Positions 50,365-62,745 of a stretch of DNA of 64,000 nt are shown piece by piece. Position numbers and translations under genes: made by a program. The DNA lies in NCBI GenBank assembly GCA_034766995.1, contig CM068322.1:21263245-21327244 (forward strand). Direction: 5' to 3'. The notes beneath the pieces were generated by a model. It saw only the letters and a list, made by a program, of their open reading frames with translations, was not told the origin of the DNA and searched no databases. Numbering within the stretch: position 1 is the stretch's first letter; each line of letters opens with the position of its first letter. The stretch is from Acanthacorydalis orientalis. Its lineage: Eukaryota; Arthropoda; Insecta; Megaloptera; Corydalidae.

Positions 50365-50475
50365 GATTGTTTTTGCAAATAAATTTTTCATTAACCACAC
50401 AAACAAGTTCTTCTAGTCAAAAATGTTCAATAATTAATTATTTTATTAAGTATTTCAATGAGAACTCCATTCTCT
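50365..50475 (-). repeat. R2 dispersed repeat, reverse copy
   Basis: On the minus strand: AATTAATTATTGAACATTTT, then TGACTAGAAG, then TTGTTTGTGTGGTTAATGAA, then AAATTTATTTGCA. The plus-strand ORF that covers it is an accidental frame of the repeat. Confidence 0.45.
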
Positions 50476-50892
50476 TTAGAGCACTTAAGTATACATTTAA
50501 TGAAGATTTTTCTGTATTTAAGAGAAATATTGAGTTGAAACTAAACATTAATATTATTTCAATTTTTATTCATTAATTGAATATTTTTAATTTTTAAGTG
50601 AAATGATCTTATTTCCAAAAATATTTAATATTAATTTTATTATAATTTTTGTTGTTAAAAATTTCTTATTTAAATAAAACCTCATTCTTCATAGAACGTA
50701 TTTAAAAATATGTCTAAAAATTATAACTTGTTTTCCCATTTTTAATATAGTTTATTTTGAAGAAGCTAATTAAATATGTACTATTTATTTAAGTTCATAT
50801 ATTAATACATTAAAAATTTTGTACTATTGTAAAGTATTTTTATGCTACAAATGAAGAATATATACTATATTTTCTATACGTTAACTCTCTAC

Positions 50893-51060
50893 AGATGATA
50901 GCATCGCCAACGAAATAGACATAAATAACAAATCAGAAATGATCAATATCATTGAATATTTTTGATCACAAAAAAATTATAGTTTGTAGCATGAGAAAAA
51001 CAATTATTTTTATAAATGAACGAAAAGACAGTGTTAAAACTATATTGTGATTTATGATTG
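50893..51060 (+). repeat. R2 dispersed repeat, copy
   Basis: GATGATAGCATCGCCAACGA, then AATATCATTGAATATTTTTG, then ATCACAAAAAAATTATAGTT, then AATTATTTTTATAAATGAAC, in family order. Confidence 0.45.
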
Positions 51061-53435
51061 AAATTTTTGTTGCTGAACGTAACTTATTTAAAAGTTATAG
51101 TCATTTACATAAAGGCTTACTTTTGAGTTTATTTAGTGTTTAGCAATTAAATTCGACTTTGTTTCAGCTAAAACAAATTTAAACTAGAAATAAACTCTAA
51201 AACAAGTCATATTGAACATTATTATTTACTAATTTTGTAAGAAAATCTCATATTAATGTCCAGGAGTTGAAATTTCAAAGGGAAAAAAAGTTTATTTTAG
51301 ACAAAACGCTATTACAAGAATATGGCGATATCGTATGAGGTCCAAATTCAATCATAAAAAAAGTTGATATCGACCAAATTCAGTAAAAAAAATTATTTGA
51401 ATAAAGATTTCATATTTGATAGACTACTTGGAGTTACCAAAGAATTTGAGTGGAAAAATTTTGAAAGAAAGAAGAAAAATTGTAAATTAAGCTTCTATAT
51501 TTATATCGTTTGAGATATCAAATTTGGTTGTAACTTAAGAATGATTCCTCTTTCTTTCTACGGAAAGAATGATTATGAGTTTAAAATCAATTTGAACAAT
51601 AATAAAACAGCAGGTGGATTAATGAATGTTTGATGACATTTTGCATAGAAACTAATCCTAGAATAAATTTTATCCCTTCTTGTCAAATACAGTATATTCA
51701 TCAGCAAGTCTTGAAGGACAGATTGAAAAGGAAAATAGGAAACAAAGAATTTGTTCTTTTTTATAACCCACGCTGACATATTTGCAACCCTGCTAGTTAT
51801 ATTAATTGTCATTGTTAATAATAAGTGAAAATCATTCGCATTAAACTAAAAAGTCAAGAATAAAATGAAGAGAATACGAAAATAAATCTAAATATTTACT
51901 TTTAATTATCAATATATATTTTTTAATATATAAAAGCACGAAAGAAGAAAATGATCAAATTGTAATTAAATATTATTTAAAGCAATAAATTCTGTAAGTG
52001 AATTAAAATTGACATTAATTTAATTTTTATTACAAATAAAACCAAAAAATATAAATACTTTAATGGTAACACCTATTTTTAAAAATAATAAATTATTTTA
52101 TTTCTATATTAAGTTAAAATTCTCCAATTTTGACAAATTTTAATGCAATAATCAGTAGTTCTCCTTTAATAACAATACAATTATTATTAAAATGAAGATA
52201 ATAAAGAATTAAAATTCAAGGATATTATTTAAATGTTTGTGTTATTTAATATTAAGTATTTCTAATTTTATGAACAATAAATTTAACCTAATGAGACAAA
52301 ATTTATACTCAGAACTTCAACATTAAACTGTCAAAAATAAAAACAGAAGTAATAAGAAAGAAGAAAAAACGATCACGACACGTAAACCGAAACTTATATT
52401 TCTGACATATAGTAATAAAACCATTAATGACATTTCAAAAAACATAAACCTAAAAATATACGTTGTGAAAACCGATGACCATCTTTATATAAACTTAAAT
52501 ACAAATAAATGTCTTACACGAAAATTATTAACTTGTATATTATGTCTATAAAATGATTGATGGAATTAATTACTTTATTTATAAACAGATGCTTTTAAAA
52601 ATGGAACAATTTTAACCTAAGCGAAGCGTCAAAGCTATGTGCAAACAAACCCATTACAGGCCCATTATCATTGACTAATTCAACCAAAAGGACTACTGGG
52701 GTATGTTGTCATTAGTTGAATTAAATCAATTTAAACTTTCGTGTTGAGCACCCTCTGTCCTCCGTAAGACCGGGCTTATCAAAACATGGAAATCGATTGG
52801 TACACACACACATACGTTTATGGAGAAAACACGTACATTTATATACCATCATATAAAACACATACATATAAATGACGATATTACATTCAACATTTAATAA
52901 TTTGACATTTAAAGTTGTTAATGTACAGGTAAAGAGATGCTTGATATTTGTGTACAATTTATCAATCTAACATCAAAGCAACTAAAACACCGATTGAATT
53001 ATTCCATTCCTTATACGAATTCTGTTTATTTAGATTTTCTCATTAATATTTACATTTGTGGCAGCATGAAAACATTCTTGGTTACATTACTCAAATAAAA
53101 TAAAAAAAAAAAATTTTTACATACAAGCCTGAAATCCAAAACAAAATTTTGATTTAGCATCGGACAAAAACGAAGATAAAAAAATTAAAATAAGTCAATA
53201 ATTTATAAATTCTGTACAAATAGTTCTAATATATCCTTTATTACAGTATGCTTTTTGATGTTTAGTCATTAAGTCACTTGCTGAGTCTTGTACAATTCTG
53301 GAAAAAGACTCAGATTAACTCAATACTAAAAAAATTAAAAAGAAAATATATGATACCAAAATAATTTTTAGTATTGTATGGATGAATGAAGTTTCATAAA
53401 AACATTTTCCATATTAAAATACAATTTTTCTTTAC
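51061..53435. other. AT-rich DNA, no supported gene
   Basis: No recognised gene. A 79-codon minus-strand frame at 51573-51812 shows no known motif. Near 52666-52725 a small inverted repeat (GACTAATTCAAC against GTTGAATTA) flanks ACTACTGGGGTATG. Near 52740-52780 a mixed patch (CCTCTGTCCTCCGTAAGACC) is unassigned. Confidence 0.4.
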
Positions 53436-53439
53436 TTTA

Positions 53440-53570
53440 GTGCTTTGACAATGGTGAAATCACCATCAAAATGAACAAAGAAATAATGATTAATGATTCA
53501 ACACCTTTATTCATAATAAATGCGTAATTTCAGTTGTTTGTCTTTGGGAATAGAAAAATTCATTGCTAAA
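53440..53570 (+). repeat. R2 dispersed repeat, diverged copy
   Basis: ACAATGGTGAAATCACCATC, AAAATGAACAAAG, then AGAAAAATTCATTGC, in family order. Confidence 0.35.
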
Positions 53571-53867
53571 AAATATATATAATGTCTGAATACATATACA
53601 TAGTAATAAGAAATGTATACTAGACAAAATTGAAATGGTAACTGCACTTAACAGATATAAAACAAAGTTTAACTTATAAAAATATCTAATTCCCTAAAAA
53701 TCATTCATTTTTACATCTAAATATAAAAAAATATTTATTTTTAATATAAAATACAATGATTTATTTTTTATAAATACATTTTTTACTCACTGCATAGACC
53801 ACAAAAAGTATCCGATTAAAATATTCAATAATTTGCTATTGATTATTTTTAATTCTTTCTTATACCC

Positions 53868-54030
53868 ACTTCAATATCGATGCCATTATCTCCACATATC
53901 TTAGTGATTTGAGGATAAAAATCAATTATCAAACATTTTTGATCAGAATTTTTTGTAAGTGAAAAATTCATTTGCAGGAAAAATATATTTTTACTAAAAT
54001 ATTGTATAATAACTGTAGTAAAAATTAAGG
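53868..54030 (+). repeat. R2 dispersed repeat, copy
   Basis: ATCGATGCCATTATCTCCAC, then AAATCAATTATCAAACATTT, then TTGATCAGAATTTTTTGTAA, then GTGAAAAATTCATTTGCAGG, then TTTTTACTAAAATATTG. The minus-strand ORF across it is a frame of the repeat. Confidence 0.55.
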
Positions 54031-54350
54031 CTTGATCATTCAAAATATTCTTCTTACTGCTATAATTTTAAGTTTCGTTTCTTTTATCAAAAATTCATAC
54101 TCGAACACTTTATAGATATCATCGAACACACGTACTTCTCTAATGGCATCAAAATATTAGATATTAAAATTAATTCTGTGCTTTTAAATTAAATCAATTA
54201 TAACTGTTTTAAAATATATTTCTGATGCCCATTTAAAGCTCTCCGGTGTTCGTTTTCGATTCCCCTTAATTACAGTCAGCTATGTAGAGTAAAAGTGCAG
54301 GAGGCAGAAAAGATATCGTTGCAATACCGTAGTTTTTGGATGACAGGAAG

Positions 54351-54352
<2 letters not shown>

Positions 54353-54428
<76 letters not shown>

Positions 54429-54451
54429 ATGTATATATATATATATATATA
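54353..54451. repeat. (AT)n(GTATAT)n microsatellite
   Basis: A pure AT run followed by five GTATAT hexamers and a mixed tail. Confidence 0.95.
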
Positions 54452-57400
54452 ATTGAAAATATATACAAAATTATTTTGGTAATTTTTGTCTCTCATTTAG
54501 TGAACTTAGTATGAATTTACCGTTGACTGAATTATTAATTTAACCTGTTATAATTAAATTCTATTTTAATTTCAATTCAATAACAAATTTAATTGAATTT
54601 AATTAATGATTCTTTGTATTGCAATTTCAAACCTATATTTGGTGAAAGTTTATCAAAAAAAATAACCGCAGATTTTTCTTTCTGTAATATTCTATATGAA
54701 ACAAAGTACAAAGTAGGTTCTAACATATATAGACGACAAACCATTAATTGTACGAAGACAGCACAAAACTTAATCGAGTCGAGCTTATAAATCAACATAT
54801 CAGCATATTTAACGTTTCATTATAAATTAATACAGTGCAAGTGCTTGTGTACGTCAGAACTGATTAAATTTTCTCTATATTTATATTTTAGTTTTCCGTA
54901 CTTGATTACATCAAGAACCGTAAAGTTTAAGGTTGGCTCACCACCGTGTACGTAATACTAGTTCATTTAGAATATAGTAGTACAAAGAGTCGAAAGCTCA
55001 TACCGTGTACGTATATATACGAATCCTTAAAGCTCAGTCGACGTTTCTCTATTATTATCGCGTGTCTTTTTGGTATTAATTTTTTTTCTTTGTTTGGTAG
55101 AACAAAAAACACGTATATTAATACAATTTATTCCCTATTATGTCGTTAGTAATTTTCGTTATATACTTTTTTTGCAAATAAATCATTTTTTATTAAATTT
55201 TTTAATATATTAACCATTTTGTTTTCTTTTACAAGAACTATAATAGTTATTTCATATTGAAATTATTCAGTAATTTACGAATATATATTTTTTTATAGTA
55301 AAACGAATGAATATAATAATAATTCAAATAATTCTAAAACGTTTAAAAAATGATAATAATAGACTTCGAACAAAAAAAAATGTCATACTAGAAAACACTA
55401 TATTATTCCAGAGATGTGAAATGTATTCTAATATAAGTAACGTGATTTACGAGCTACGTAGTTACGTCACGGGAAGTTGTTTAGAAAGCAGTCATTTGAC
55501 GGGAAATTAGTCGATCACCAGAGTCAGACTTGTAAATAATGTGCTAGGTGCTATATAATATAATTTATGTTGCAAGTAATGTAACTGTCGGAGTTGTAAT
55601 CATTAACATTGTTGTTAGGAAAGAAAAGTACTTCGAAAGTATTAATGAGAAGGAAAAAATGAAATGAATGTATGAAACAAAATAAATAAATTAATTGAAA
55701 AGAGTGTTCACATTTATAAAGTTCCATTCATATTTTTTTAAATTAAATAAAAAATATCTATTTCTAGACATAGTTTGATACCTTTTCACCTTTCAATGAA
55801 CAATTCTCCATAAACTTTAAAATATTAATTTTAAATTTGAATGCATTTCGTATTACAAAATGCAACTTTTAGAATAGATATCTATTGAAACTGAAATAAT
55901 TCAATATTTTATTATTTAAAACGAACGTTCTTCAAGAATAATACACAATCAAATGTCACAAACACTTCAAAATTGATTTATTAAAAAATATACTAGCTGT
56001 GTCACAAATGTCGAAACCAATTTCAGTGAAAAATGAGATGAGCATTCGAATAAAATTATATGGGAACGGTTTAAATAAACAATAAAGGGTACATAGAAAA
56101 AATCTGTTATAATTTATATATAAAGAAAAAATGTGAAATACTCATTTAGATACTAAAATTTTACGAAAGAAGAACCATGAATAATTCATTTTTAAAATTA
56201 ATGTAATGAAAGATTTTTCTAACAGAAATTTTCTTAGAAATAATAATATTTCTTTTTGCAAGACAAAAAAAAGAAATTCTCAAAATTATTGATTAAATAA
56301 AAAAAAAGAAATCCATATTTTCTTACGATAATTTAGTTCATCAAACAATTAGTATATTATATTTTATAATAACACACGATTTTAAAAATATCAAATTGCA
56401 ATTACTTTAGCGTTCAATGAAAATCGAAAAAGGAATTAGAATAAATAAAAAAAATATTTGTTAAATATAAAGAGAAAAAAATATTAAAAAAAAAGTTTCT
56501 TTAATGAGACTAAAATATTTCTTTTATAAATTTAGTTCTTTTTTTAAAAAAAGTGCATATTAAATTCAGTATACATATTTCTGATTAATATTAAGAATAT
56601 GACTCAGACAGTTTTCTATTAAACGCTCTTTTTTTAAGTATCTGCACAAACTGTAATTTTTAAAATAAGCATTACCTTGCTATTCATAAAATTATTATAG
56701 CTCATAACTGAAATTAACTTTTTATATTTCCCACTTAGCAGTTGCTACATCGTCCAGTCTTTAAATTTTTCTTTACTTTTTGCTAGAACTAATGTGTGAA
56801 ATATTTAACTATAAAATTAATTTATTATTAATAAAATAATAAAAATTAATTTTGAAAGAATAGTCTGCACATTAAAAAGAAATAATTATTTAAGGAGTTT
56901 GTTTGCAGCTCTTCGTTCATACGAGATATTTTCGTATTTTCTCTCTCGTATTTTCAATTCTAAATTCACTTAGTTTAATTTTTTGTTGGTAAGTACTATT
57001 GTTAAAATTAAAATTGTAAAAAATTTACCAGTCCAAAAACATTCAATTATATATATACATATAGAGACTAGCTCAAATTTCCGAAAAATAATTTTTGCCT
57101 GAACTAACTTTTTCATATTACTCTTTGCTTTTAAATATGAAAAAGCCATGTTTAGAACAACTTCTCCACATTTTTTATAATAAAATGTCATCTAAAATCA
57201 CAAAACTAAGTTTATAGAATAGCTGAAAGTATACAGAAATCTATTTATATACATGAAAATGGCTATAAAAATACCTAAAATCTAATATTCGTTCAGAAAA
57301 TAATTTATTTTTAATTTTCTGATTAGAGAAGAAATGAATTCATAACGGTTTTCTGAGACAAATTTTGATATATTTCATATTTTTCTTTAAAAAAAAATTT

Positions 57401-57902
57401 TTACAATATTGTGTATAAATATATTTGAAAATTTTATCTTTTTTCAAAAGAATTCTGAAGTTATATTTTGAATAAAATATTAAATTATTACTATTTATTA
57501 TTAATAAAAATTTTAAAAATAAACCAACAGCTATTGAGAAAATGTTAAATAAATTCTATAAGAAAAATAAGGAATATCTTTCATTAATATGATATTTTTT
57601 GTAAATATAATTTGTTTAAATGGTATTTAATCATCTTAATTAAAAACCTAATAATTGAACTTTAAATTTTGTATACATTATGATCAATGTATTTTCTTCA
57701 ATAATAGAAATACATATAAATTCATATAGAGAGAAAATTAAGTCAATATAGATATCTATAAATAACGTATAGCAAATAGAAATAACAAACATCTTACGAT
57801 AAGTATTCAAGAAAATTGAAAAGAGAAGATAGATATGAAATTTCCTTGAAGCTATAAGATAGTTTTTAGACATACACTTTTAAATTAATTGAAATGAACA
57901 AT

Positions 57903-57905
<3 letters not shown>
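54452..57905. other. AT-rich DNA with a few structured patches, no supported gene
   Basis: The strand-opposed frames at 54593-54790 (plus) and 54589-54798 (minus) overlap fully; neither has a recognised domain. CCGTGTACGTA occurs twice exactly 60 bases apart (54943 and 55003). A CRE-like TTACGTCAC lies near 55462 in ACGAGCTACGTAGTTACGTC. The remainder to 57905 is very AT-rich with nothing recognised. Confidence 0.4.

Positions 57906-57966
<61 letters not shown>
57906..57966. repeat. (TA)n microsatellite
   Basis: About 60 bases of TA with one TGTA change. Confidence 0.95.
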
Positions 57967-58838
57967 CTTAAATAAAAATCTATAAAAAAAATACTTCATA
58001 AAGATGATACAAGATACAATGTTTTTCTCAATCTCAGAAATATATTAAATTCAGGATGACTGCATCATCAGCTATATATTTTATGATTAAAAATAGAATA
58101 TTTCAATTATGTTAGAGGATTACAACGTTATTCCTTATACGAATACTAGTGCAACGATACTTTTCTTAAGTCTTGTTCATTCAATTCGACGATGCGGCAA
58201 TCATGCGGAAGTCGGTGAAGATTTTAATAGAATGTTCAAAATATGATTACTATCGATTGAGTGCGTAGTTTATCAAATTTTTAAACTCTGAAGGAAATTA
58301 TGTGCATTCCCATATTGTATTTTCCTGTGTTTTTCTAATCAATTTATATGTTTCATTTTTGTTTCAGGTTTCGTATATTTTTTAAACGGACTTTGTTTAT
58401 TTTATCAATAAATATAAAATAAATATAAGTAAAAATAAAAATAATATTATTCCTTATATAAAAAAAATGTATGAAAAATTTAAGAACAGAAAATTTAATA
58501 TAAATTTTCTCAATTTTAAGGCCCGACTTATTGTGTACAATCAAATTATCAAATACAAAACTTTATTCTTATCTGAAGTAATTCAAATAATCATTGGAAT
58601 TATTTTTTAAATATTTTTAACATTATATAACAATTTAATGTTATTATCACTAAAAAAAATGCAAAATTACAAAAAAGTTTTAAATAATTTCTCTTACCCA
58701 ATTCAACGACAATTCTATTGTTTTCACATTTCCAAAAATACAAATATTCAATAGAATTATGCAATGATAAATATGAATTATAGAAAAATTTAGATTAAGA
58801 TTGAAATATATTATCTGTCTCCCTTTTTCTCTCACACA
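57967..58838. other. AT-rich DNA, no supported gene
   Basis: Nothing recognised. Confidence 0.5.
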
Positions 58839-58852
58839 AGCTCTCTCTCTCT

Positions 58853-58932
<80 letters not shown>
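58839..58932. repeat. (CT)n(AT)n microsatellite, the longest pure AT run
   Basis: CT repeats (58841-58853) followed by about 78 bases of uninterrupted AT. Confidence 0.95.
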
Positions 58933-58936
<4 letters not shown>

Positions 58937-58996
58937 CATGTATATGCAAATTTTAATTCTTTGTTTTATTATCGCTATAATTCTATTGATACATTA

Positions 58997-59165
58997 TCAT
59001 GATGGTCTTCATCCTATTGGATAATCTGAGTATGATATAATGCTTCTAGTGTCTGCCTGTGTGCCATTTTCAAATAGATATTAGTCTAATATCTACCTGA
59101 ATACATCATACCTAGTAAAACAAGCAGTGGAGAACAAACATTCAGATAATCCAAAAGGAAGACCA

Positions 59166-59169
<4 letters not shown>
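58997..59169. repeat. R1 foldback repeat, complete short copy
   Basis: The outer arm ATCATGATGGTCTTCATCCT, ATTGGATAATCTGA pairs with the complement of the other end, ATCATGGTCTTCCTTTTGGA, TTATCTGA. The centre AGATATTAGTCTAATATCT is itself palindromic. The right arm complement follows the family pattern GTTTTACTAGGTATGATG, TATTCAGGTAGATATTAG. The right end abuts a (TA)n tract, beyond which lies the mariner at 59229. Confidence 0.7.

Positions 59170-59228
<59 letters not shown>
59168..59228. repeat. (TA)n microsatellite between R1 and mariner
   Basis: About 60 bases of pure TA. A second (TA)n tract follows the other end of the mariner (60438), so the transposon may have landed inside one microsatellite. 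Confidence 0.95.
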
Positions 59229-59229
<1 letters not shown>

Positions 59230-60435
59230 GGTCGTAATGAAGGGAGAAGAGAGGATCTTGTCCTCAGGCGTTCACAAGTAAATTTCTTCAGCTGTATACT
59301 TACTAAATTTTAAATGATTCTGAATTGTAGTGTATAAGCTATCATTTGAAACGCAGCTCAAATCGGAAAAATATCCACAAGTAGAGAATTTTCAGTTTCG
59401 AGGCGTCATTAACGTCCACTTAAAACAACGAAAAACGCCGTAAATGATTATTAAATAGATGAAATCAATTTACTGTGACTCTTGTCCTACCAAAACCATG
59501 ATTAACAAGTAGAATTGTCACTTAAAGCATGGCAGAGAATTAAGAGGAGACCATCCATATTCAAGAAGGCTCATAGAGGCAAATTCGACGGAAATTATTA
59601 AAAAAGTAGAGAAATTAACATAGGATAATTCCCGTCTAAGGAAGAATCAAATTGCAGAAATGGTTGGAGCATCAGCTACAACCGTTATGAACATTTTAAA
59701 TTATTATTTTGGTCTCTCAAACATCAGAGCAATATGAGTACCAAGAATGCTCACACCGCTTCAAATGCGACATCATGTTGAAATGTCGAAAGAGAATTTT
59801 AACTTTTGTAAAGACAATTCCGGTAAAATTTTGTACCAGAGTTACTGGAGATGAAACGTGAGGTCATTACCATGAGCTTGAATTAAAGTAGGAGCCCATA
59901 CAGTGGCATAAAAAGGGTATATCACCCCCGAAAATGTTTGATGTGTCGCTGTTGGCTGAAAAGCTGTTGGACACTGTTTTTTGGGATAAAGAAGGTATAT
60001 TGTACACTACGTCACTATAATGATACAACTAAAAGCAAAAATACTGGGAAAAAGAGAGAAAAGTTGAGAAAAAGTGTTGCTCTTGCAAGGCAACGCACCT
60101 TCTCAAAACAACAAAGATTGCAATGGCTGAAATCTGTGAATACGATTTCGAAATTATGAACCACCTCTGTATAGTCGAGATCCAGCCCCAAGTTATTTTT
60201 ATTTGTTTCCGAATTATAACAGAGTTACGTGGGATGAAAATTTGGGGAAGATGAAGAGGTCAACACAACAATTTCAGATTATTTTGGGTGGAAAGACAAA
60301 AAATATTTTTATAAGATTTTAAAGAAACTTATTCAAAGGTCTAGAAAATGCATTAGAGTTGAGGAAAAATATATTTAAAAAGAAAAATAATTACTGGTTT
60401 TGTTTTACCCTCTTCTTCTTCATTTTTTGACTTCC

Positions 60436-60437
<2 letters not shown>
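59229..60437 (+). mobile_element. Nearly complete dead mariner element
   Basis: About 1.2 kb, close to the usual mariner length of 1.3 kb. The left end carries GGTCGTAATGAAGGGAGAAG, AG (59230-59251). The complement of the right end carries GTCAAAAAATGAAGAAGAAG, AGG (about 60431 back to 60409). The shared AATGAAG...AGAAGAG core and GTC suggest diverged terminal repeats. Both ends lie in TA repeats, the mariner target. Inside is one transposase pseudogene covering both DNA-binding motifs and the catalytic domain. Confidence 0.75.
59381..60378 (+). pseudogene. Mariner (DD34D-type) transposase pseudogene
   Basis: About 333 codon positions, near the usual 340-350. N-terminal: VENFQFRGVI, then YCDSCPTKTMINK, stop, then the second helix-turn-helix RLRKNQIAEMVGASATTV and the linker VPRMLTPLQMRHHVEMSK. 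Catalytic domain: TGDET (59844-59858) keeps the first Asp, but the following Trp codon is TGA. Then come EPIQWHKKGISPPKMF and DTVFWDKEGILY. The second site reads LLLQGNAPSQ, where the family has L-x-D-N-A-P, so Asp is Gly. The third, YSRDPAPSYFYLFP, keeps Asp. The end SRKCIRVEEKYI with TAA at 60376-60378 corresponds to the family C terminus. There are multiple stops and at least two frameshifts, so it is inactive. A 73-codon ORF at 59938-60159 is in the wrong frame here. Confidence 0.85.
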
Positions 60438-60481
<44 letters not shown>

Positions 60482-60504
60482 TATACATACACACATACAT
60501 ACAC
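60438..60504. repeat. (TA)n(CATA)n microsatellite after the mariner
   Basis: A TA run of over 45 bases, then ATACATACACACATACATAC. Confidence 0.95.
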
Positions 60505-61029
60505 AATATTTTCCTGAATATAATATACAAAAATCTCGATAAGAATCACACTTAGTGAATATTCAAAATCAATTATATTTTTTATCTTAAATCCACTAAC
60601 ACAAATTAATAATTGAATTAAAAAATGAAAAATATATTACTATTTTAGAAGCCTCAAAATTATTATACAACTCATGTTTATTTGAAAAAAATCATTTTTA
60701 AAAATTATTATCTTTACAGAGTTGTTCAATAAACAATTTGTAAAATGATGTGTTATTTGTAGTCCTTTTTGATAACAAATTTTCATTGTTATCAATTGGC
60801 GATGTTTATCAAAAAATCATAATATTTATTAATTATTTAATATAAAAAGAATAATTATATTACCTTTTTAACTGCCTGCTGCAGGTATAATTATATTAAA
60901 GGTTTATTCGTTTTTTTATAACAACCCATTAAATCCTACAAGTAGAGTTGAGATTGAATTTATGAGGAAATAAATTTCAGATATAATTCAATTTTGGATC
61001 AATTTTGCTATAAGCCGTAATAAATTAAG

Positions 61030-61030
<1 letters not shown>
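60505..61030. other. AT-rich DNA, no supported gene
   Basis: R2-like phrases (GTTCAATAAACAATTTG, TTGTTATCAATTGGCGATG) occur at 60720-60800 without full family order. A 12-base direct repeat ATAATTATATTA flanks CTGCCTGCTGCAGG near 60850-60898. Confidence 0.4.

Positions 61031-61031
<1 letters not shown>

Positions 61032-61070
<39 letters not shown>
61032..61070. repeat. (TA)n microsatellite
   Basis: About 38 bases of pure TA. Confidence 0.95.
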
Positions 61071-61073
<3 letters not shown>

Positions 61074-61161
61074 TCAAAATTTTACATAAACTTAATGCAA
61101 CAAAATTGACCATACAACTAAATTAACATCAGAAATAACTGTTTGATGAACAGTTAATTAA

Positions 61162-61328
61162 TTATGAAACACTACACAAAGCTTCTGTTTCACGAGCTAA
61201 ATAACATGCTATTTCAGCATACAAAGTACAGTTAATATCTCCTATGAAATGTATAAATGCAGCGTGGGTTGTAAGCAATGGTAGAACATATTTTAGTTGC
61301 CCTTGAGTGAAACGCATAACGTATTGCA
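61162..61328 (-). other. Unidentified coding-like stretch, possible terminal exon
   Basis: The minus-strand frame ending in TAA at 61162 has, over its last 55 or so codons, a composition unlike the Phe/Ile/Tyr noise elsewhere. Residues include YVMRFTQGQLKYVLPLL, then HFIGDINCTLYAEIACYL, then ARETEALCSVS. Third codon positions are mostly A or T while first and second positions carry the G and C, as in real genes of AT-rich genomes. A possible acceptor, CTGCAG followed by TGCAATACG, places an exon start at 61328. I recognise no family, no polyadenylation signal is evident nearby, and the upstream frame looks like noise. It may be a real last exon, a relic or chance. Confidence 0.25.
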
Positions 61329-61439
61329 CTGCAGATCGTTTATATGTGTAAGTGTTATATAATATAACGAAATGGAATATCAGACACAAATTGTGTCGTA
61401 AAGAAAAGATTAAATTGAAATTAAGAGACATCATTGAAA

Positions 61440-62555
61440 ATAAATATTAATGTTTTCAATTATTTGATAAATTCGATATAATTGTTGCAGTGAAGAAGAT
61501 TACATAGATGCCATGCAGCTTCTTTTAAAATAATTTAAAATAAGTATGATATTAACATTTAGTATAACAGTAATACAGTAGTTTATATTGACATGTCAAA
61601 TATTAATTTTAATTAAAGTTCAATTTCAAATATGCTCTATTTTAATGCTAAACTTACATTTTTCTTAAAAAAATACTCTGAAAAGTTTTAAAAATGACGA
61701 ATTGAATCATTTATTGTTCTTTCTGAGTAAATTTGATAAAAACTAAGGAATGATTGAAAATATAAAATGTAATATCTACTCTAGGCAATTTTAGCCTGAT
61801 TTTTTTAATGAACATTGGTGATAAATTTTGAATATATTATAACTTGATTCAATATAGTAAAAGTATATTATTTTCAAAATTATATTTATTTAGTAATTTT
61901 CCTTAATATATCTCTAGAAATTTTATTTGTATTATCAGAAAGATATAAGAAAAAAAATTAATACTTAAGAAATCATATATCGATCAAAATTTAGTTTGTT
62001 ACACTATGGTTAAATATTATTAAAATGAATTTTTATTCACTATAAACCACACAAGAAAAAAATAATAAATAATCAAAAATCAATTATTGAACATTTTTGA
62101 TTCGAATATTTTTTTTGTTTCAGTGAGTAAAAAATGTATATATCAAAGAATCTAATTACTGCATATAAAATTTTCTAATTAGTAAACGATCATTTATTTT
62201 TTAATTATTTCTCAACGTAATAATTGGATATTGTTTAAAAAGTAGATAAATTGGTAAAATATTTTCATAATATTTATAATTTTAACCAATAACAATAAAT
62301 AATACAAATTATCTAGTAATAGCAACAACTGCAAAATAACAAATTTGTATTTAATATTATGATTTAAATATTTATAAATGTATAATTTCTTTGTCTAATT
62401 GATTTAAAAAGAAAACTATTACGGATGGTAAATTTAGATATATATATATAAATAAATTATATTAAATATAATAAAATTGTCACAAATTAATTCTTTTTTA
62501 CTCTAAAAAATCAAAATAAAATTTATGGTCAAAAATGTTGTAAAGAATAACTGAA
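61440..62555. other. AT-rich DNA with an R2-like fragment, no supported gene
   Basis: At 62075-62145, AATCAATTATTGAACATTTT, TGATTCGAATATT, then AGTGAGTAAAAAATG follow R2 order. The remainder is featureless AT-rich DNA. Confidence 0.45.
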
Positions 62556-62559
62556 TATT

Positions 62560-62745
62560 GATCAATTTTGATTTGTTATGCATATTTCGATGGAGGTATC
62601 ATTAGGAGTATCAAAATGCAATAATAACCTAAATTTAAGCAGAATTTTTTTTATTATTGGTGAGTTTAAAAAAGGATTCATTTATGAAAGTATATTTAGC
62701 CAAGGTTAGATATGTATTGTGATAATAAAACATTCAATATTTGTT
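62560..62745 (+). repeat. R2 dispersed repeat, copy
   Basis: ATTTCGATGGAGGTATCATT, then TCAAAATGCAATAATAACC, then GCAGAATTTTTTTTATTATT, GGTGAGTTTAAAAAAGGATT, CATTTATGAAAGTATATTTA, then GCCAAGG. The order matches the family from first block to last, although the middle is shortened. Confidence 0.5.

Noticed and set aside
53849..54043. 64-codon minus-strand ORF, and similar ones at 50367-50576 and 26794-26982
   Set aside because: They are frames of the R2 repeat; the shared peptide-like pieces (FLQMNFSLT) come from the shared DNA, with no sign of coding constraint.
54589..54798. Fully overlapping ORFs on opposite strands
   Set aside because: Neither shows a domain, and complete antisense overlap makes real coding unlikely.
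59938..60159. 73-codon plus-strand ORF inside the 59.2-kb mariner
   Set aside because: It is out of frame for the parts of the transposase that match the family over most of its length; the mariner signal lies in neighbouring frames.
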